In this document: in pieces, positions 18,384-27,478 of the stretch
How the letters are laid out: each line of letters starts with the position of its first letter
Numbering within the stretch: position 1 is the stretch's first letter
Assembly (NCBI RefSeq): GCF_001544095.1
Contig: NZ_BCPT01000001.1
Location: 186,001-250,000, forward strand
Reading direction: 5' to 3'
DNA: 64,000 bases
Source: Enterococcus casseliflavus NBRC 100478
GTDB taxonomy: Bacteria > Bacillota > Bacilli > Lactobacillales > Enterococcaceae
Notes under the pieces: model-generated
What the model saw: only the letters and a program-made list of their open reading frames with translations
What the model was told of the DNA's origin: nothing
Database searches by the model: none
Translations under genes and position numbers: made by a program

Positions 18384-18420
18384 AAAAAAAAGAAAAGCGT
18401 GGCATTCACCACACTTTTCT
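18384..18420 (-). terminator. Terminator of asd
   Basis: Sequences 18391-18402 and 18409-18420 pair, with one position forming G-U only on the minus strand; a run of T follows on that strand. Note that asd ends at 18435. Confidence 0.75.
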
Positions 18421-18434
18421 GAAAAACTTATGGT

Positions 18435-19487
18435 TTACACATGAACTAATCCTTGCTGATGCAGGCTTTCGGCGATTTGAACGGAGTTCCATGCCGCCCC
18501 TTTCAGCAAATTATCAGAAACGACCCATAAATGCAAGCCGTTTTCGACATCCAAATCTTTGCGAATCCGACCAACAAAGGTTTCTGTTTTGTCCACACTG
18601 GTCAAAGCTTGCGGGTACACTTGTTGACTCGGATCATCTTGCAAGACAGCTCCTGGCGCTTCGCTGATCCACTGTCTGACTTCCTCAACACTAGCATGGT
18701 CTTTGGTCTCGATATAAATCGACTCCGAATGACCGCTAAACACAGGGATCCGCACACACGTAGCTGCTACTTTGATCTGCGTATCTTCCATGATCTTCTT
18801 CGTTTCATTGATCATTTTCCACTCTTCGTAAGTATAATCCTCTTCGGCAAAAACATCGATTTGCGGCAAGGCATTAAACGCGATCGGGTAGTGCTTCTTG
18901 TCGCTGCCTGCTGGTAAAATCTCAGGGTTTAGTTCATCAGCGGCTTTGCCAGCTAATAATTCTTGAGATTCACGAGTCAATTCAGCCAAGGCTTGGGCGC
19001 CAGCACCTGAAACTGCTTGATACGTCGAAACCAAGACCCTCGATAAACCGACTTTTTGACGAATTGGTTCTAACGCCACCATCATTTGAATCGTTGAACA
19101 ATTCGGATTGGCAATGATTCCTTTATGTTGCGCTAATACATGAGGATTCACCTCAGGAACGACTAGAGGAACATTCGGGTCCATCCGAAAATGACTGGTA
19201 TTGTCGATCACGACTGCACCGTGTTTGACTGCTTCTGGAGCAAATTGTTTTGAAATGCCGCCACCGGCACTGAACAATGCAATATCGACGCCTGCAAAGG
19301 AATCTGCGGTCAGCTCTTGAATAACGAGCGGTTCATTTTTGAACACAAGGGTCTTCCCAGCAGAACGTTTGGATGCCAACAACGTTATTTTTTTGATCGG
19401 CAACGTGGTCTTCTCCAACATCTCAATCATTTTTGTTCCTACTGCGCCGGTAGCCCCGACAACTGCTACGTGATACCCCGTACTCAT
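18435..19487 (-). CDS. asd: Aspartate-semialdehyde dehydrogenase
   Basis: Asd reduces aspartyl phosphate to aspartate semialdehyde, the branch-point precursor for lysine, threonine and methionine. The 350-residue protein has the NADP loop GATGAVG (residues 11-17), catalytic Cys130 in NPNCST and the downstream QAVSGAG segment. ATG at 19487 is preferred because GAGGAG lies 7 bases upstream; an in-frame upstream start has none. It is separate from the dap operons 8 kb away and appears monocistronic. Confidence 0.93.
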   Translation of the reverse strand: MSTGYHVAVVGATGAVGTKMIEMLEKTTLPIKKITLLASKRSAGKTLVFKNEPLVIQELTADSFAGVDIALFSAGGGISKQFAPEAVKHGAVVIDNTSHFRMDPNVPLVVPEVNPHVLAQHKGIIANPNCSTIQMMVALEPIRQKVGLSRVLVSTYQAVSGAGAQALAELTRESQELLAGKAADELNPEILPAGSDKKHYPIAFNALPQIDVFAEEDYTYEEWKMINETKKIMEDTQIKVAATCVRIPVFSGHSESIYIETKDHASVEEVRQWISEAPGAVLQDDPSQQVYPQALTSVDKTETFVGRIRKDLDVENGLHLWVVSDNLLKGAAWNSVQIAESLHQQGLVHV

Positions 19488-19651
19488 CAAATCACTCCTC
19501 GAATAAAAATACATTTTTACTAGTTTATCATATCTTGTAAAAAAGAAAAGACCTTTCGTGGAAAGAAGCGCAAAAAGAAGGCAATACTGTCTAAATTTTC
19601 AATCTTTTTCCCCTTTGTAGAAAAATTCTACCTATATTTAAGGGTTATCAT

Positions 19652-19681
19652 TTGTCACATTCAGGTGTTATAGGATATAAT
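19652..19681 (+). promoter_or_regulatory. Strong sigma-A promoter with no downstream plus-strand gene
   Basis: TTGTCA (19652-19657) and a perfect TATAAT (19676-19681) are 18 bases apart. The nearest plus-strand gene is more than 2.6 kb away and a strong terminator follows within 75 bases, so the promoter most likely serves a small RNA. Confidence 0.7.
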
Positions 19682-19687
19682 ACCGAC

Positions 19688-19797
19688 AGAAGGAATTTTG
19701 GGGAAGATTCTTTCCAACGTGCATGGGGAAATTAAAAATACCCAAAACATTGAATGAGGCAAGAATTGCATATGCAATTCTTGCCTCATTTTTATGC
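19688..19797 (+). ncRNA. Candidate small RNA, about 105 nt
   Basis: The unit starts about 7 bases after a consensus promoter and ends in a 38-bp perfect palindrome (19753-19790) followed by five T. The 5' part could form a small stem (GGAAGA with TCTTTCC near 19700-19715). The remainder, including the GGGGAAATTAAAAATACCC stretch, may be single-stranded. No ribosome site precedes the ATG at 19723. The same palindrome also terminates the minus-strand amylase gene. I do not recognise a known family; existence is inferred from promoter plus terminator. Confidence 0.5.
19753..19790. terminator. Perfect 38-bp palindromic terminator, bidirectional
   Basis: The two 19-base halves are exact reverse complements, with a T tract on the plus side. 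It closes both the candidate small RNA and the convergent GH13 gene. Confidence 0.8.
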
Positions 19798-21579
19798 TTC
19801 ATTCGATTCTTCGTTGTTTACTTTCACGATAGCAAAGCCTTTGTTATCAATAATCATCGTTTCATCTTCCAGTTGGACAAACTGTTCCATCAGGATCGAA
19901 TCAGGACGAGAAAGAGTGATTTGGTCATCGCCCGTATTGAAAATACCGATGATCCGCTGTGCCCCTAACTCTCGTTCGAAAATGATCAGTCCATCCTCTT
20001 CCGAAACCCAGTTCCAACTCAAGGAACCTTCTGATAAGACTTTCTGGTTGTCTTTGCGAATGCTGATCAATGAGCGAGTGAAATGCAGGAGATCACGATC
20101 TTGCTTTTCTTCTTCCCAAATCATACATTTACGGCAATCCGGGTCCATATCGCCGGTCAAACCGATCTCATCACCGTAATACAGGCAAGGGACGCCTTGT
20201 TGCAGATACGTAAAGGCCATCACTTGGCGCATCAAGTCTTTGTCTCCTCGAGCCAAAGTTAACAAGCGCGGGGTATCATGAGAATCCAAGATATTGAACT
20301 GCACTTGATTGGTTTGCTCCCGATACAACATCAGCTGGTTATTTAATTCCGAGACCATTTTCGTCATGGAGATCTCGTCTTTGACAAAATATTCAATGAT
20401 TGCATCCGTAAAGGCGTAATTCATTACTGCATGAAACTCGTCGCCTTGTAACCACCGTTGAGAAGAGTGCCAAATTTCCCCAAGGATATAAAAATCATCT
20501 TTGGCATCATCACACACTTGGCGGAATTTTTTCCAGAAGTGGTGACTGACTTCATTTGCAACGTCCAAGCGCCAAGCATCGATATCAAACTCTTCGATCC
20601 AATAACGAGCGATCTTCAACAAATAATCTTGCACGTCGGGATTTTCTGTATTGAGTTTTGGCATATGCGGCGTAAAGGCAAACACATCATAGGTGATGTC
20701 ATAGGCATCTTCAAAGTTTTCCCCTTCTTTGTAGTTGACAGGAAACTCATTGATGTGGAACCAATCAGCAAAGGGCGAATCTTTGCCGTTTTTGATGACA
20801 TCTAGCCATTGATGCGAAGTATCCCCCATATGATTGAACACAGCATCTAGCATGACTTTGATGCCGCGTTTGTGGCATTCCTCCACTAAGCGTTTAAAGG
20901 TGTCGTTATCCCCAAACGCTGGATCGATGGCTAAATAATCGATGGTATCATACTTGTGATTCGAATAGGCCTCAAAAATCGGACAGAAGTATATCCCATT
21001 GATGCCTAAATCGACGAGGTAATCCAAATGATCGATGACCCCTTGCAGATCCCCGCCGAAAAAGTCTTGGCGATCGGGATTTTTTGAGCCCCAAGGCAAT
21101 ACACCTTCTGGATCATTTGATGGGTCCCCATTTGCAAAGCGTTCAGGGAAGATTTGATACCAAACGGTTTCTTTTGCCCACTCAGGAATTTTGAAACGAT
21201 CGGCTTCTTGGAAGTAAGGCATCCGAAAATAATTGTTGTTCATTTCTAAATATTGCTGCTCAAAAGGATAGACCCCGTGGTCTCCATAAAAGACATGCAA
21301 CCCATCGTAACTTTCGATGGAAAAGCCGTAAGACAAACGGCGGAATTCTGCTCCGACCGATACTTGCCAATAATCATGCAAGTCCGTGGAAAGAATTTTT
21401 TTCATTTCAATTCTTTGCTGGTACCAAGCTTCTTTATACAGTGTGTAAGGATCGCCGCAAAGCAGCTGGACATGGCGGACGTCTTGACGGGCGGTACGTA
21501 AACGGATATGCATTTTATCCTTCTCGTACAAATACGCAAATTCACTTTCGGGACGATGATAAATGGCAGTAGTATTCAT
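19792..21579 (-). CDS. Neopullulanase / maltogenic amylase (GH13 family, cyclomaltodextrinase group)
   Basis: The 595-residue enzyme has an N-terminal starch-binding domain of CBM34 type (about residues 1-120) and the GH13 barrel. Conserved regions are DAVFNH (245-250), WRLDVAN with nucleophile Asp339, GEIWH with acid/base Glu368, and SHDTPR with Asp435. There is no signal peptide, so it probably acts in the cytosol on imported maltodextrins or cyclodextrins. ATG at 21579 follows AAAGGAG; the upstream in-frame start lacks one. It stands alone, without maltose transport genes nearby. Confidence 0.9.
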   Translation of the reverse strand: MNTTAIYHRPESEFAYLYEKDKMHIRLRTARQDVRHVQLLCGDPYTLYKEAWYQQRIEMKKILSTDLHDYWQVSVGAEFRRLSYGFSIESYDGLHVFYGDHGVYPFEQQYLEMNNNYFRMPYFQEADRFKIPEWAKETVWYQIFPERFANGDPSNDPEGVLPWGSKNPDRQDFFGGDLQGVIDHLDYLVDLGINGIYFCPIFEAYSNHKYDTIDYLAIDPAFGDNDTFKRLVEECHKRGIKVMLDAVFNHMGDTSHQWLDVIKNGKDSPFADWFHINEFPVNYKEGENFEDAYDITYDVFAFTPHMPKLNTENPDVQDYLLKIARYWIEEFDIDAWRLDVANEVSHHFWKKFRQVCDDAKDDFYILGEIWHSSQRWLQGDEFHAVMNYAFTDAIIEYFVKDEISMTKMVSELNNQLMLYREQTNQVQFNILDSHDTPRLLTLARGDKDLMRQVMAFTYLQQGVPCLYYGDEIGLTGDMDPDCRKCMIWEEEKQDRDLLHFTRSLISIRKDNQKVLSEGSLSWNWVSEEDGLIIFERELGAQRIIGIFNTGDDQITLSRPDSILMEQFVQLEDETMIIDNKGFAIVKVNNEESNEA

Positions 21580-21739
21580 AGCAGACTCCTTTAACTTGTT
21601 TGATATACTCATTGTCGCACAAATCAGAAGTCAAAACAAGAGAAAAACGCAATCGGTTGCTTTATCTAAAAAATCGATAATATAAGTTAATATGAAATTA
21701 ATTCAGTAATTAAAAAGCAAACGATTGCTTCGCCCTTTT

Positions 21740-22225
21740 TTAATCAAACGGCGTATTTTTCTCACATTGATTGCCAGTCCGTAAAATGTCATATTTCCGC
21801 AAGATCCCCACTGCTTCCGTCAACGACTGACTCAACTGCTGGATATCTTCTGCAGCCATTTGAGCGGTTTTGGCATTCAAGCGGTCTTCCACTTGTTTTT
21901 TCTTTTGGACAAACAACTGCTTCCCAGCTTCTTCCAAATAAACATTGACGTTGCGGCGATTGACGCCGTTGGTTTTGCGGACCACAAAGCCAGCCTTTTC
22001 TAACCCCGAGATCGAACGACTGATTTGGACTTTTGACGTACCGATTTGCTGGGCCAACTCGGACATCGTGATTCCTTCATTACTAGAGATCACCACGAGT
22101 TCCAAGATTTCCATTTTGGTCAATTTTAAATCTTCCAGACCGATTTCTTCAAACAATATGTTTCCCATCAGCGAAAAGATTTCCGCAAATACCGCCATAT
22201 TGAATGTTCCTAACGCTTTTTCCAT
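21740..22225 (-). CDS. MarR-family transcriptional regulator
   Basis: The 161-residue protein has a MarR winged helix: ITMSELAQQIGTSKVQISRSISGLEKAGFV, then a wing with NGVNRRNVNVYL. ATG at 22225 is chosen because GAGGGAGAG precedes it; the longer frame upstream runs into the promoter region. It is divergent from a MacB-like ABC transporter with 138 bases between, so it probably controls that gene and itself. The ligand is unknown. Confidence 0.85.
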   Translation of the reverse strand: MEKALGTFNMAVFAEIFSLMGNILFEEIGLEDLKLTKMEILELVVISSNEGITMSELAQQIGTSKVQISRSISGLEKAGFVVRKTNGVNRRNVNVYLEEAGKQLFVQKKKQVEDRLNAKTAQMAAEDIQQLSQSLTEAVGILRKYDILRTGNQCEKNTPFD

Positions 22226-22363
22226 ACTCTCCCTCTTTTCTGTCTTTAGTTTATTATAAATTATTTGTTTAAACAATGATAATCGTTGATTTTTGTTAAC
22301 CATTATGATAGCGTGGTTACATAATGAAAATAATCGTGAAAACGGCAAGAAAAGAGTGACAGC
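22226..22363. promoter_or_regulatory. Divergent MarR / ABC-transporter control region
   Basis: The region contains a perfect 12-bp palindrome TTGTTTAAACAA (22266-22277), a near-palindrome CAATGATAATCGTTG just after it, and an inverted repeat TAACCA/TGGTTA (22298-22303 and 22315-22320). The first is the best candidate MarR operator by position, 41 bases upstream of the regulator start. No near-consensus promoter is certain. Confidence 0.45.
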
Positions 22364-24706
22364 ATGTTAGAATTAAAAGATATCAAGAAGTATTATACGG
22401 TTGGCGCCAGTACTACAAAAGCCCTCGATGGTGTCTCCGTCGCCTTTCGTAAACAAGAGTTTGTTGCCATTTTAGGGCCAAGCGGCTCTGGGAAAACAAC
22501 CATGTTGAACGTGATCGGCGGCTTAGACAATTACGATTCTGGTGATATGATCATCAACGGCAAATCAACGAAATCCTTTAAAGATCGTGACTGGGATGCG
22601 TATCGGAACAATTCGATCGGCTTTGTCTTCCAAAGCTACAATTTGATCAGTCATTTAGGCATCATCGACAACGTCGAGCTTGGGATGACCTTGAGCGGTG
22701 TGTCAAAAGAAGAAAAACGCGCAAAAGCAACCGATGCTTTGACGCGTGTGGGCTTAGCTGAGCATATGCACAAAAAACCAAATCAGCTTTCTGGTGGTCA
22801 AATGCAGCGGGTAGCGATCGCTCGTGCCTTAGCAAATGATCCTGATATCCTTCTTTGTGATGAACCAACAGGTGCCTTGGATTCAGAGACCAGTGTCCAA
22901 ATCATGGAACTGATCCAAGAACTATCAAAAGAAAAATTGGTCATCATGGTTACCCATAATCCTGAATTGGCGCACAAATACGCTGGACGGATCATTGAGT
23001 TCAAAGACGGACGAATCATTAAAGATTCGAACCCTCATGTCGAAGGACAAAAGAAAGACCAATTCGAATTAAAGCACACAAAAATGAGTTTCATGACTGC
23101 CTTACGTTTGTCGTTTAACAATATCCGCACCAAAAAAGGGCGCACCTTCTTGACAGCCTTTGCTTCTAGTATCGGGATCATCGGAATCGCCATTGTTTTG
23201 TCACTGTCAACGGGATTCCAAAAACAAATCGACAATACCCAGTCAGAAACATTAGCTCGTTTTCCGATTACGATCTCGCAAGTAGCCACTGAACAAGATC
23301 CATCAGCGATGGGGACGCGGGATAAATCGGAAGATTTCCCTTCAGATAAAGAGGTCACTGCTAAATTAAGTGATGCGGATCGTGCAACCCATATCAACAA
23401 AATCGATCAAGAGTTTCTCGATTACATCAACGACATTGATCCTGAGTTAAGTAACAATATCGGCTACACTCGTTCAACTTCATTGAATCTTTTCCGCAAG
23501 ATCGATGACAATGTGGAACAAGTCAGCTTCTCCAACGCGTCGCCTGACAATGAACAGACCAATGCCATGATGTCTGCCATGAGTGCCTCAACCGGTATTG
23601 GGGTTTCGACTTTCCCTGAGCAGTTATCAGAGGATAACGGCAATTTCTTAAAAGACAACTATGACCTTTTAGAAGGCAGCTACCCAAGTGCCAGCACAGA
23701 TGTCGTTTTGATCGTCGATGAAAACAACGTAACGAATGTCAATGCATTGATCAATCTCGGTTTTGATATTGAAGATGGTGACACGGTTTCCTTCGACGAT
23801 ATCGTGGGAACAAAAATCACATTGGCGTCTAATGATGCCTTTTACACCGAATTACCAACTGGAAACTTCATTCCAAATCAAGATTTAAATGAAGTTTTCG
23901 ATAACAGTAACAACAAAGAATTAACGATCAGCGGAATCTTACGTATCAAGCAAAACTCTACGATGAACTTGCTGTCAACTGGCATTGCCTACAGTGATGC
24001 CCTCGCGCAAGAAGTCATCAAAGAAAACCAAGACTCAGCGATCGTCCAAGCACAAAAAGACAGCGACACCAACGTGATGACGAATGAACCCGTTGACGAA
24101 AGTGCTAAAGATTCATTGATCGCTTATCTTGGCGGCAGTGATTTACCAAACAGCATTATGATCTATCCGAATGATTTCAGTGCCAAAGAAAAAATCCTTG
24201 ATTACTTGGATGACTTCAACAAAGGCAAAGACAAAGAAGACCAAATCGTTTATTCCGATTTAGCGGGTACGATGACTCAATTGACTGGTGGCTTGATGGA
24301 TGCCATCACCTACGTCTTGATCGCTTTTGCAGGGATCTCCTTGGTAACTAGCATGATCATGATCGGTATCATCACCTACACCTCTGTGCTAGAACGTACG
24401 AAAGAAATTGGGGTCTTAAAAGCACTAGGTGCTCGTAAAAAAGACATCACCCGCGTCTTCGATGCCGAAACCTGTATTTTAGGGATCGCTTCAGGAGCTT
24501 TAGGTGTCCTAATTGCTTGGTTAGCTACATTCCCGATCAACGCGATCTTATATAGTATGACTGATCTCGAAAATGTTGCTCAATTAAATCCGGTCCACGG
24601 CCTGATCTTGATTGCCGTCAGCACCGTCCTCACTATGATCGGCGGCCACATTCCAGCTAGAATGGCAGCGAAAAAAGATGCAGCGATCGCTTTACGCGCC
24701 GACTAA
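22364..24706 (+). CDS. ABC transporter with fused ATPase and FtsX/MacB-type permease
   Basis: The 780-residue protein joins an N-terminal ATPase (residues about 1-225; Walker A GPSGSGKTT, signature LSGGQMQR, Walker B LLCDEPTGALD) to a permease. One hydrophobic helix lies near 262-282. A long extracellular domain of about 340 residues follows, then three C-terminal helices (about 640-670, 700-725, 745-765). This is the MacB/FtsX topology used for antimicrobial peptide resistance, lipoprotein handling or cell-wall stress rather than solute import. It is controlled probably by the divergent MarR regulator. The transported or sensed molecule is unknown. Confidence 0.88.
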   Translation: MLELKDIKKYYTVGASTTKALDGVSVAFRKQEFVAILGPSGSGKTTMLNVIGGLDNYDSGDMIINGKSTKSFKDRDWDAYRNNSIGFVFQSYNLISHLGIIDNVELGMTLSGVSKEEKRAKATDALTRVGLAEHMHKKPNQLSGGQMQRVAIARALANDPDILLCDEPTGALDSETSVQIMELIQELSKEKLVIMVTHNPELAHKYAGRIIEFKDGRIIKDSNPHVEGQKKDQFELKHTKMSFMTALRLSFNNIRTKKGRTFLTAFASSIGIIGIAIVLSLSTGFQKQIDNTQSETLARFPITISQVATEQDPSAMGTRDKSEDFPSDKEVTAKLSDADRATHINKIDQEFLDYINDIDPELSNNIGYTRSTSLNLFRKIDDNVEQVSFSNASPDNEQTNAMMSAMSASTGIGVSTFPEQLSEDNGNFLKDNYDLLEGSYPSASTDVVLIVDENNVTNVNALINLGFDIEDGDTVSFDDIVGTKITLASNDAFYTELPTGNFIPNQDLNEVFDNSNNKELTISGILRIKQNSTMNLLSTGIAYSDALAQEVIKENQDSAIVQAQKDSDTNVMTNEPVDESAKDSLIAYLGGSDLPNSIMIYPNDFSAKEKILDYLDDFNKGKDKEDQIVYSDLAGTMTQLTGGLMDAITYVLIAFAGISLVTSMIMIGIITYTSVLERTKEIGVLKALGARKKDITRVFDAETCILGIASGALGVLIAWLATFPINAILYSMTDLENVAQLNPVHGLILIAVSTVLTMIGGHIPARMAAKKDAAIALRAD

Positions 24707-24727
24707 TTTTATAAAAAAACCCAACAG

Positions 24728-24759
24728 ACAGTAGCCATTCCTTTGGCTACTGTTTTTTT
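24728..24759 (+). terminator. Terminator of the ABC transporter gene
   Basis: ACAGTAGCCA (24728-24737) pairs with TGGCTACTGT (24744-24753) and is followed by a run of T. Confidence 0.85.
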
Positions 24760-24790
24760 GTCCTTCCTTCTGACTTCCAAAAGGTTTCTC

Positions 24791-24846
24791 TTGAAAAATT
24801 CACAAATGAGGAATACAATAGATTTGTTTTTAGGTATACCTAAAAA
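24791..24846 (+). promoter_or_regulatory. mntH promoter with overlapping metalloregulator palindrome
   Basis: TTGAAA (24791-24796) and TACAAT (24814-24819) are 17 bases apart. A perfect 20-bp palindrome, TTTTTAGGTATACCTAAAAA (24827-24846), covers the expected transcription start. Its TTAGGnnnnCCTAA core resembles the boxes of DtxR-family manganese repressors (MntR/EfaR type). Manganese-dependent repression of mntH is the natural reading. Confidence 0.75.
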
Positions 24847-24862
24847 GATAGGACGTGAAACG

Positions 24863-26212
24863 ATGAAGGAAGAAAAAAAATTGATTCAAGCGGCCAACGG
24901 TCCTAGCTTGGAAGAAATAAATAATACCGTTGCCATTCCAAAAAACGGCAGCTTTTGGCGCAATCTCTTAGCGTTTTCTGGTCCTGGGGCATTGGTAGCC
25001 GTGGGCTATATGGACCCAGGAAACTGGATCACCTCGATCGGTGGCGGTGCTGAATATGGCTATCTCTTACTTTCTGTGATCTTGATTTCCAGTTTGATCG
25101 CTATGCTGCTGCAATACATGGCAGCCAAGCTAGGGATCGTGACCCAGATGGACCTTGCGCAAGCAACTCGTAAACACACCAGCAAAGGCTTAGGCTTTGT
25201 TTTGTGGATCGTCACCGAATTGGCTATCATGGCAACGGATATCGCGGAAGTGATCGGAGGAGCGATCGCTCTCAATCTACTATTCGGCTTACCTTTATTA
25301 GTTGGGGTCATCTTAACGATTTTCGATGTACTGCTTCTGCTCTTTTTAATGAAATTGGGTTTCCGAAAAATCGAAGCGATCGTCATGACACTGATTTTGG
25401 TCATTATGCTGGTCTTTTGTTACGAAGTCATTATTGCTCAACCAAATTTGCCTGCTGTCTTGCAAGGCTTTATTCCCCAAAAGCAAGTCTTGAACCATGG
25501 GCAGCTGACAATGGCGTTGGGGATCGTTGGTGCGACTGTGATGCCGCATAATCTCTATCTGCATTCTTCGATCTCCCAATCACGAAAAATCGATCGCAGC
25601 GATACCCAAGAAGTGGCAACGGCCGTGCGGTTCGCTACTTGGGATTCCAATATCCAATTATCCGCTGCGTTTTTGGTCAATTGCCTGCTTTTGATCTTAG
25701 GAAGCGCCTTGTTCTTTGGTCATAGTGAAGAAGTCGGCACCTTCTCCGCGCTGTTTGATGCTTTGCAAGATTCCTCCATTGCTGGTGCTGTCGCCAGTCC
25801 AGTCTTGAGCGTTCTGTTTGCCGTGGCGCTCTTGGCATCTGGTCAAAATTCAACGATCACTGGGACACTGACGGGGCAAGTCGTGATGGAAGGATTTATC
25901 CATATGAAGATCCCTACTTGGGCGCGACGTTTGATCACCCGTGGCTTATCGGTGATCCCCGTCTTGCTTTGTACGATTTACTTTGGCGGCAACGAACAAG
26001 CCTTGGACGATCTGCTGATTTATTCGCAAGTCTTTTTAAGCATCGCCTTACCCGTTTCGATGATTCCGTTGGTTCTTTTTACCAGCTCAAAAAAAATCAT
26101 GGGGGAACGCTTCAAGAATCCGCTATGGGTCTCTACCTTAGGCTGGATCTGTGCCATTGCACTGACGGTCTTGAATGTCCGCTTGATCATCGAAACACTC
26201 GGCAACTTCTAA
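24863..26212 (+). CDS. mntH: Nramp-family manganese/divalent cation transporter MntH
   Basis: The roughly 449-residue, 11-helix Nramp protein has the metal-binding helix 1 motif DPGNW, the helix 6 motif [13 protein letters not shown] and the helix 4-5 signature [15 protein letters not shown]. Family members import Mn2+ (and other divalent metals) with protons. ATG at 24863 is chosen because GGACG lies about 8 bases upstream; the longer frame from 24743 would start inside the preceding terminator and read through the promoter. The DtxR-type palindrome overlapping its start site supports a manganese role. Confidence 0.92.
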   Translation: MKEEKKLIQAANGPSLEEINNTVAIPKNGSFWRNLLAFSGPGALVAVGYMDPGNWITSIGGGAEYGYLLLSVILISSLIAMLLQYMAAKLGIVTQMDLAQATRKHTSKGLGFVLWIVTELAIMATDIAEVIGGAIALNLLFGLPLLVGVILTIFDVLLLLFLMKLGFRKIEAIVMTLILVIMLVFCYEVIIAQPNLPAVLQGFIPQKQVLNHGQLTMALGIVGATVMPHNLYLHSSISQSRKIDRSDTQEVATAVRFATWDSNIQLSAAFLVNCLLLILGSALFFGHSEEVGTFSALFDALQDSSIAGAVASPVLSVLFAVALLASGQNSTITGTLTGQVVMEGFIHMKIPTWARRLITRGLSVIPVLLCTIYFGGNEQALDDLLIYSQVFLSIALPVSMIPLVLFTSSKKIMGERFKNPLWVSTLGWICAIALTVLNVRLIIETLGNF

Positions 26213-26215
26213 TAG

Positions 26216-26252
26216 AAAAAAAACTTACGAGCTAGCCTCGTAAGCTTTTTTT
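26216..26252. terminator. Bidirectional terminator between mntH and the ser operon
   Basis: CTTACGAG (26224-26231) pairs with CTCGTAAG (26237-26244), flanked by A and T runs; it serves convergent transcripts. Confidence 0.85.
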
Positions 26253-26254
26253 GG

Positions 26255-27478
26255 TTAATTCGTTTCTAAATCATGTAAAAACAGACCGCTCAACAGTTTT
26301 GGTTCAAACCAAGTTGATTTTGGTGGCATAATTTCTCCCGCATCGGCGACTGCCAAAAGATCGGCCATTTGCGTTGGATACATGGAAAAGGCCAATGTCC
26401 ATTCTCCGCTATCCACCAAACGTTCCAATTCTTCTGGACCACGAATTCCGCCGACAAAATCAATGCGTTTGTCTGTCCGCACATCTTGGATCGCGAAAAT
26501 ATCAGCCAGCACGTATTGTTGTAAAAGCGACACATCCAGCTGTCCTACCGCATCTTGCGGCACAGCTTCCGGCTTGATGGTCAACTCCCACCACGCATGG
26601 TTTAGGTACAGATGAATCGAACCACGTTGCGCTGGTTTCTTCCTTGTAGTTTCTCGAATCGTAAAATGCTGGGCTGCCTGCTCAAAAAAGTTTTCTGGCA
26701 CTGGTACCCGCAAAACCCGATTGTATTCCCAAATCGCTAATTCATTTTCTGGGAATAAAATCGCTAAAAAGCGGTCGCTTTCTTGACGGCTTTGGCCATC
26801 GGCTCGCTTTTGCAAGCCGACTTTGACTGCTGACTCTGTGCGGTGATGCCCATCCGCAATATAAAGGGCATCTACAGCTTGAAACTGCTGGGCAAAAGAG
26901 GCGACTAGCGCTGGATCATCGATCAGCCAAACACGATGTTGCACCTCATGATAGCTGACAAAATCATAGATTGGCGCATGCTCTGCTTGCCACGCATCGA
27001 CCGCTTCTTTGACTGCTGCTGGTTGGCGATAGCTCAAGAAAATCGGACTTGTATTGGCATCACATGCCAGAATATGATTGATCCGATCGATTTCTTTTTC
27101 TGGACGGGTAAACTCGTGTTTCTTGATTTTCCCAGCGACATAATCATCGATCGAGGTACAGGCGACAAGCCCCGTTTGGCTTCTACCAGCCATCGTCAAT
27201 TCATACAAATAATATGCGGGCGCCGTTTCTTGAATCAACCAGCCTTCTTCTTGAAAAGATGCAAGATTTTCCGCCGCTTTTTGATACACCTGTGGATCAT
27301 AAGGATCGATTCCTGGCAAGTCGATCTCCGAACGGTCGATGTGGAAATAGCTGTAAGGATTGCCTTGCGCAAACGCTGCGGCTTCTTGTGAATTGACCAC
27401 GTCATACGGTAGCTCGGCCACTTTTTCTGCCAATGAGGCTTCTGGACGAATGGCTTTAAACGGAAATACTTGAACCAT
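26255..27478 (-). CDS. DUF1015 family protein (YP_ser-operon associated, function unknown)
   Basis: The 407-residue soluble protein starts VQVFPFKAIRP, contains PYDVV near residue 25, and has the conserved block YIADGHHRTESAVKV near 207 and the C-terminal FEPKLLSGLFLHDLE. These features define DUF1015, which is often found next to serA/serC and whose biochemical function I cannot name. Its ATG overlaps the serA stop codon by one base (TAATG), so it is translationally coupled to serA. A role linked to serine metabolism is inference from context. Confidence 0.85.
   Translation of the reverse strand: MVQVFPFKAIRPEASLAEKVAELPYDVVNSQEAAAFAQGNPYSYFHIDRSEIDLPGIDPYDPQVYQKAAENLASFQEEGWLIQETAPAYYLYELTMAGRSQTGLVACTSIDDYVAGKIKKHEFTRPEKEIDRINHILACDANTSPIFLSYRQPAAVKEAVDAWQAEHAPIYDFVSYHEVQHRVWLIDDPALVASFAQQFQAVDALYIADGHHRTESAVKVGLQKRADGQSRQESDRFLAILFPENELAIWEYNRVLRVPVPENFFEQAAQHFTIRETTRKKPAQRGSIHLYLNHAWWELTIKPEAVPQDAVGQLDVSLLQQYVLADIFAIQDVRTDKRIDFVGGIRGPEELERLVDSGEWTLAFSMYPTQMADLLAVADAGEIMPPKSTWFEPKLLSGLFLHDLETN

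Noticed and set aside
19723-19968. Plus-strand 81-codon frame starting inside the candidate small RNA
   Set aside because: There is no ribosome site near its ATG, it runs through the palindromic terminator and then antisense into the amylase gene.
24743-24862. N-terminal extension of MntH
   Set aside because: It would begin inside a terminator hairpin and translate the promoter and operator; the ATG at 24863 with GGACG upstream is better.
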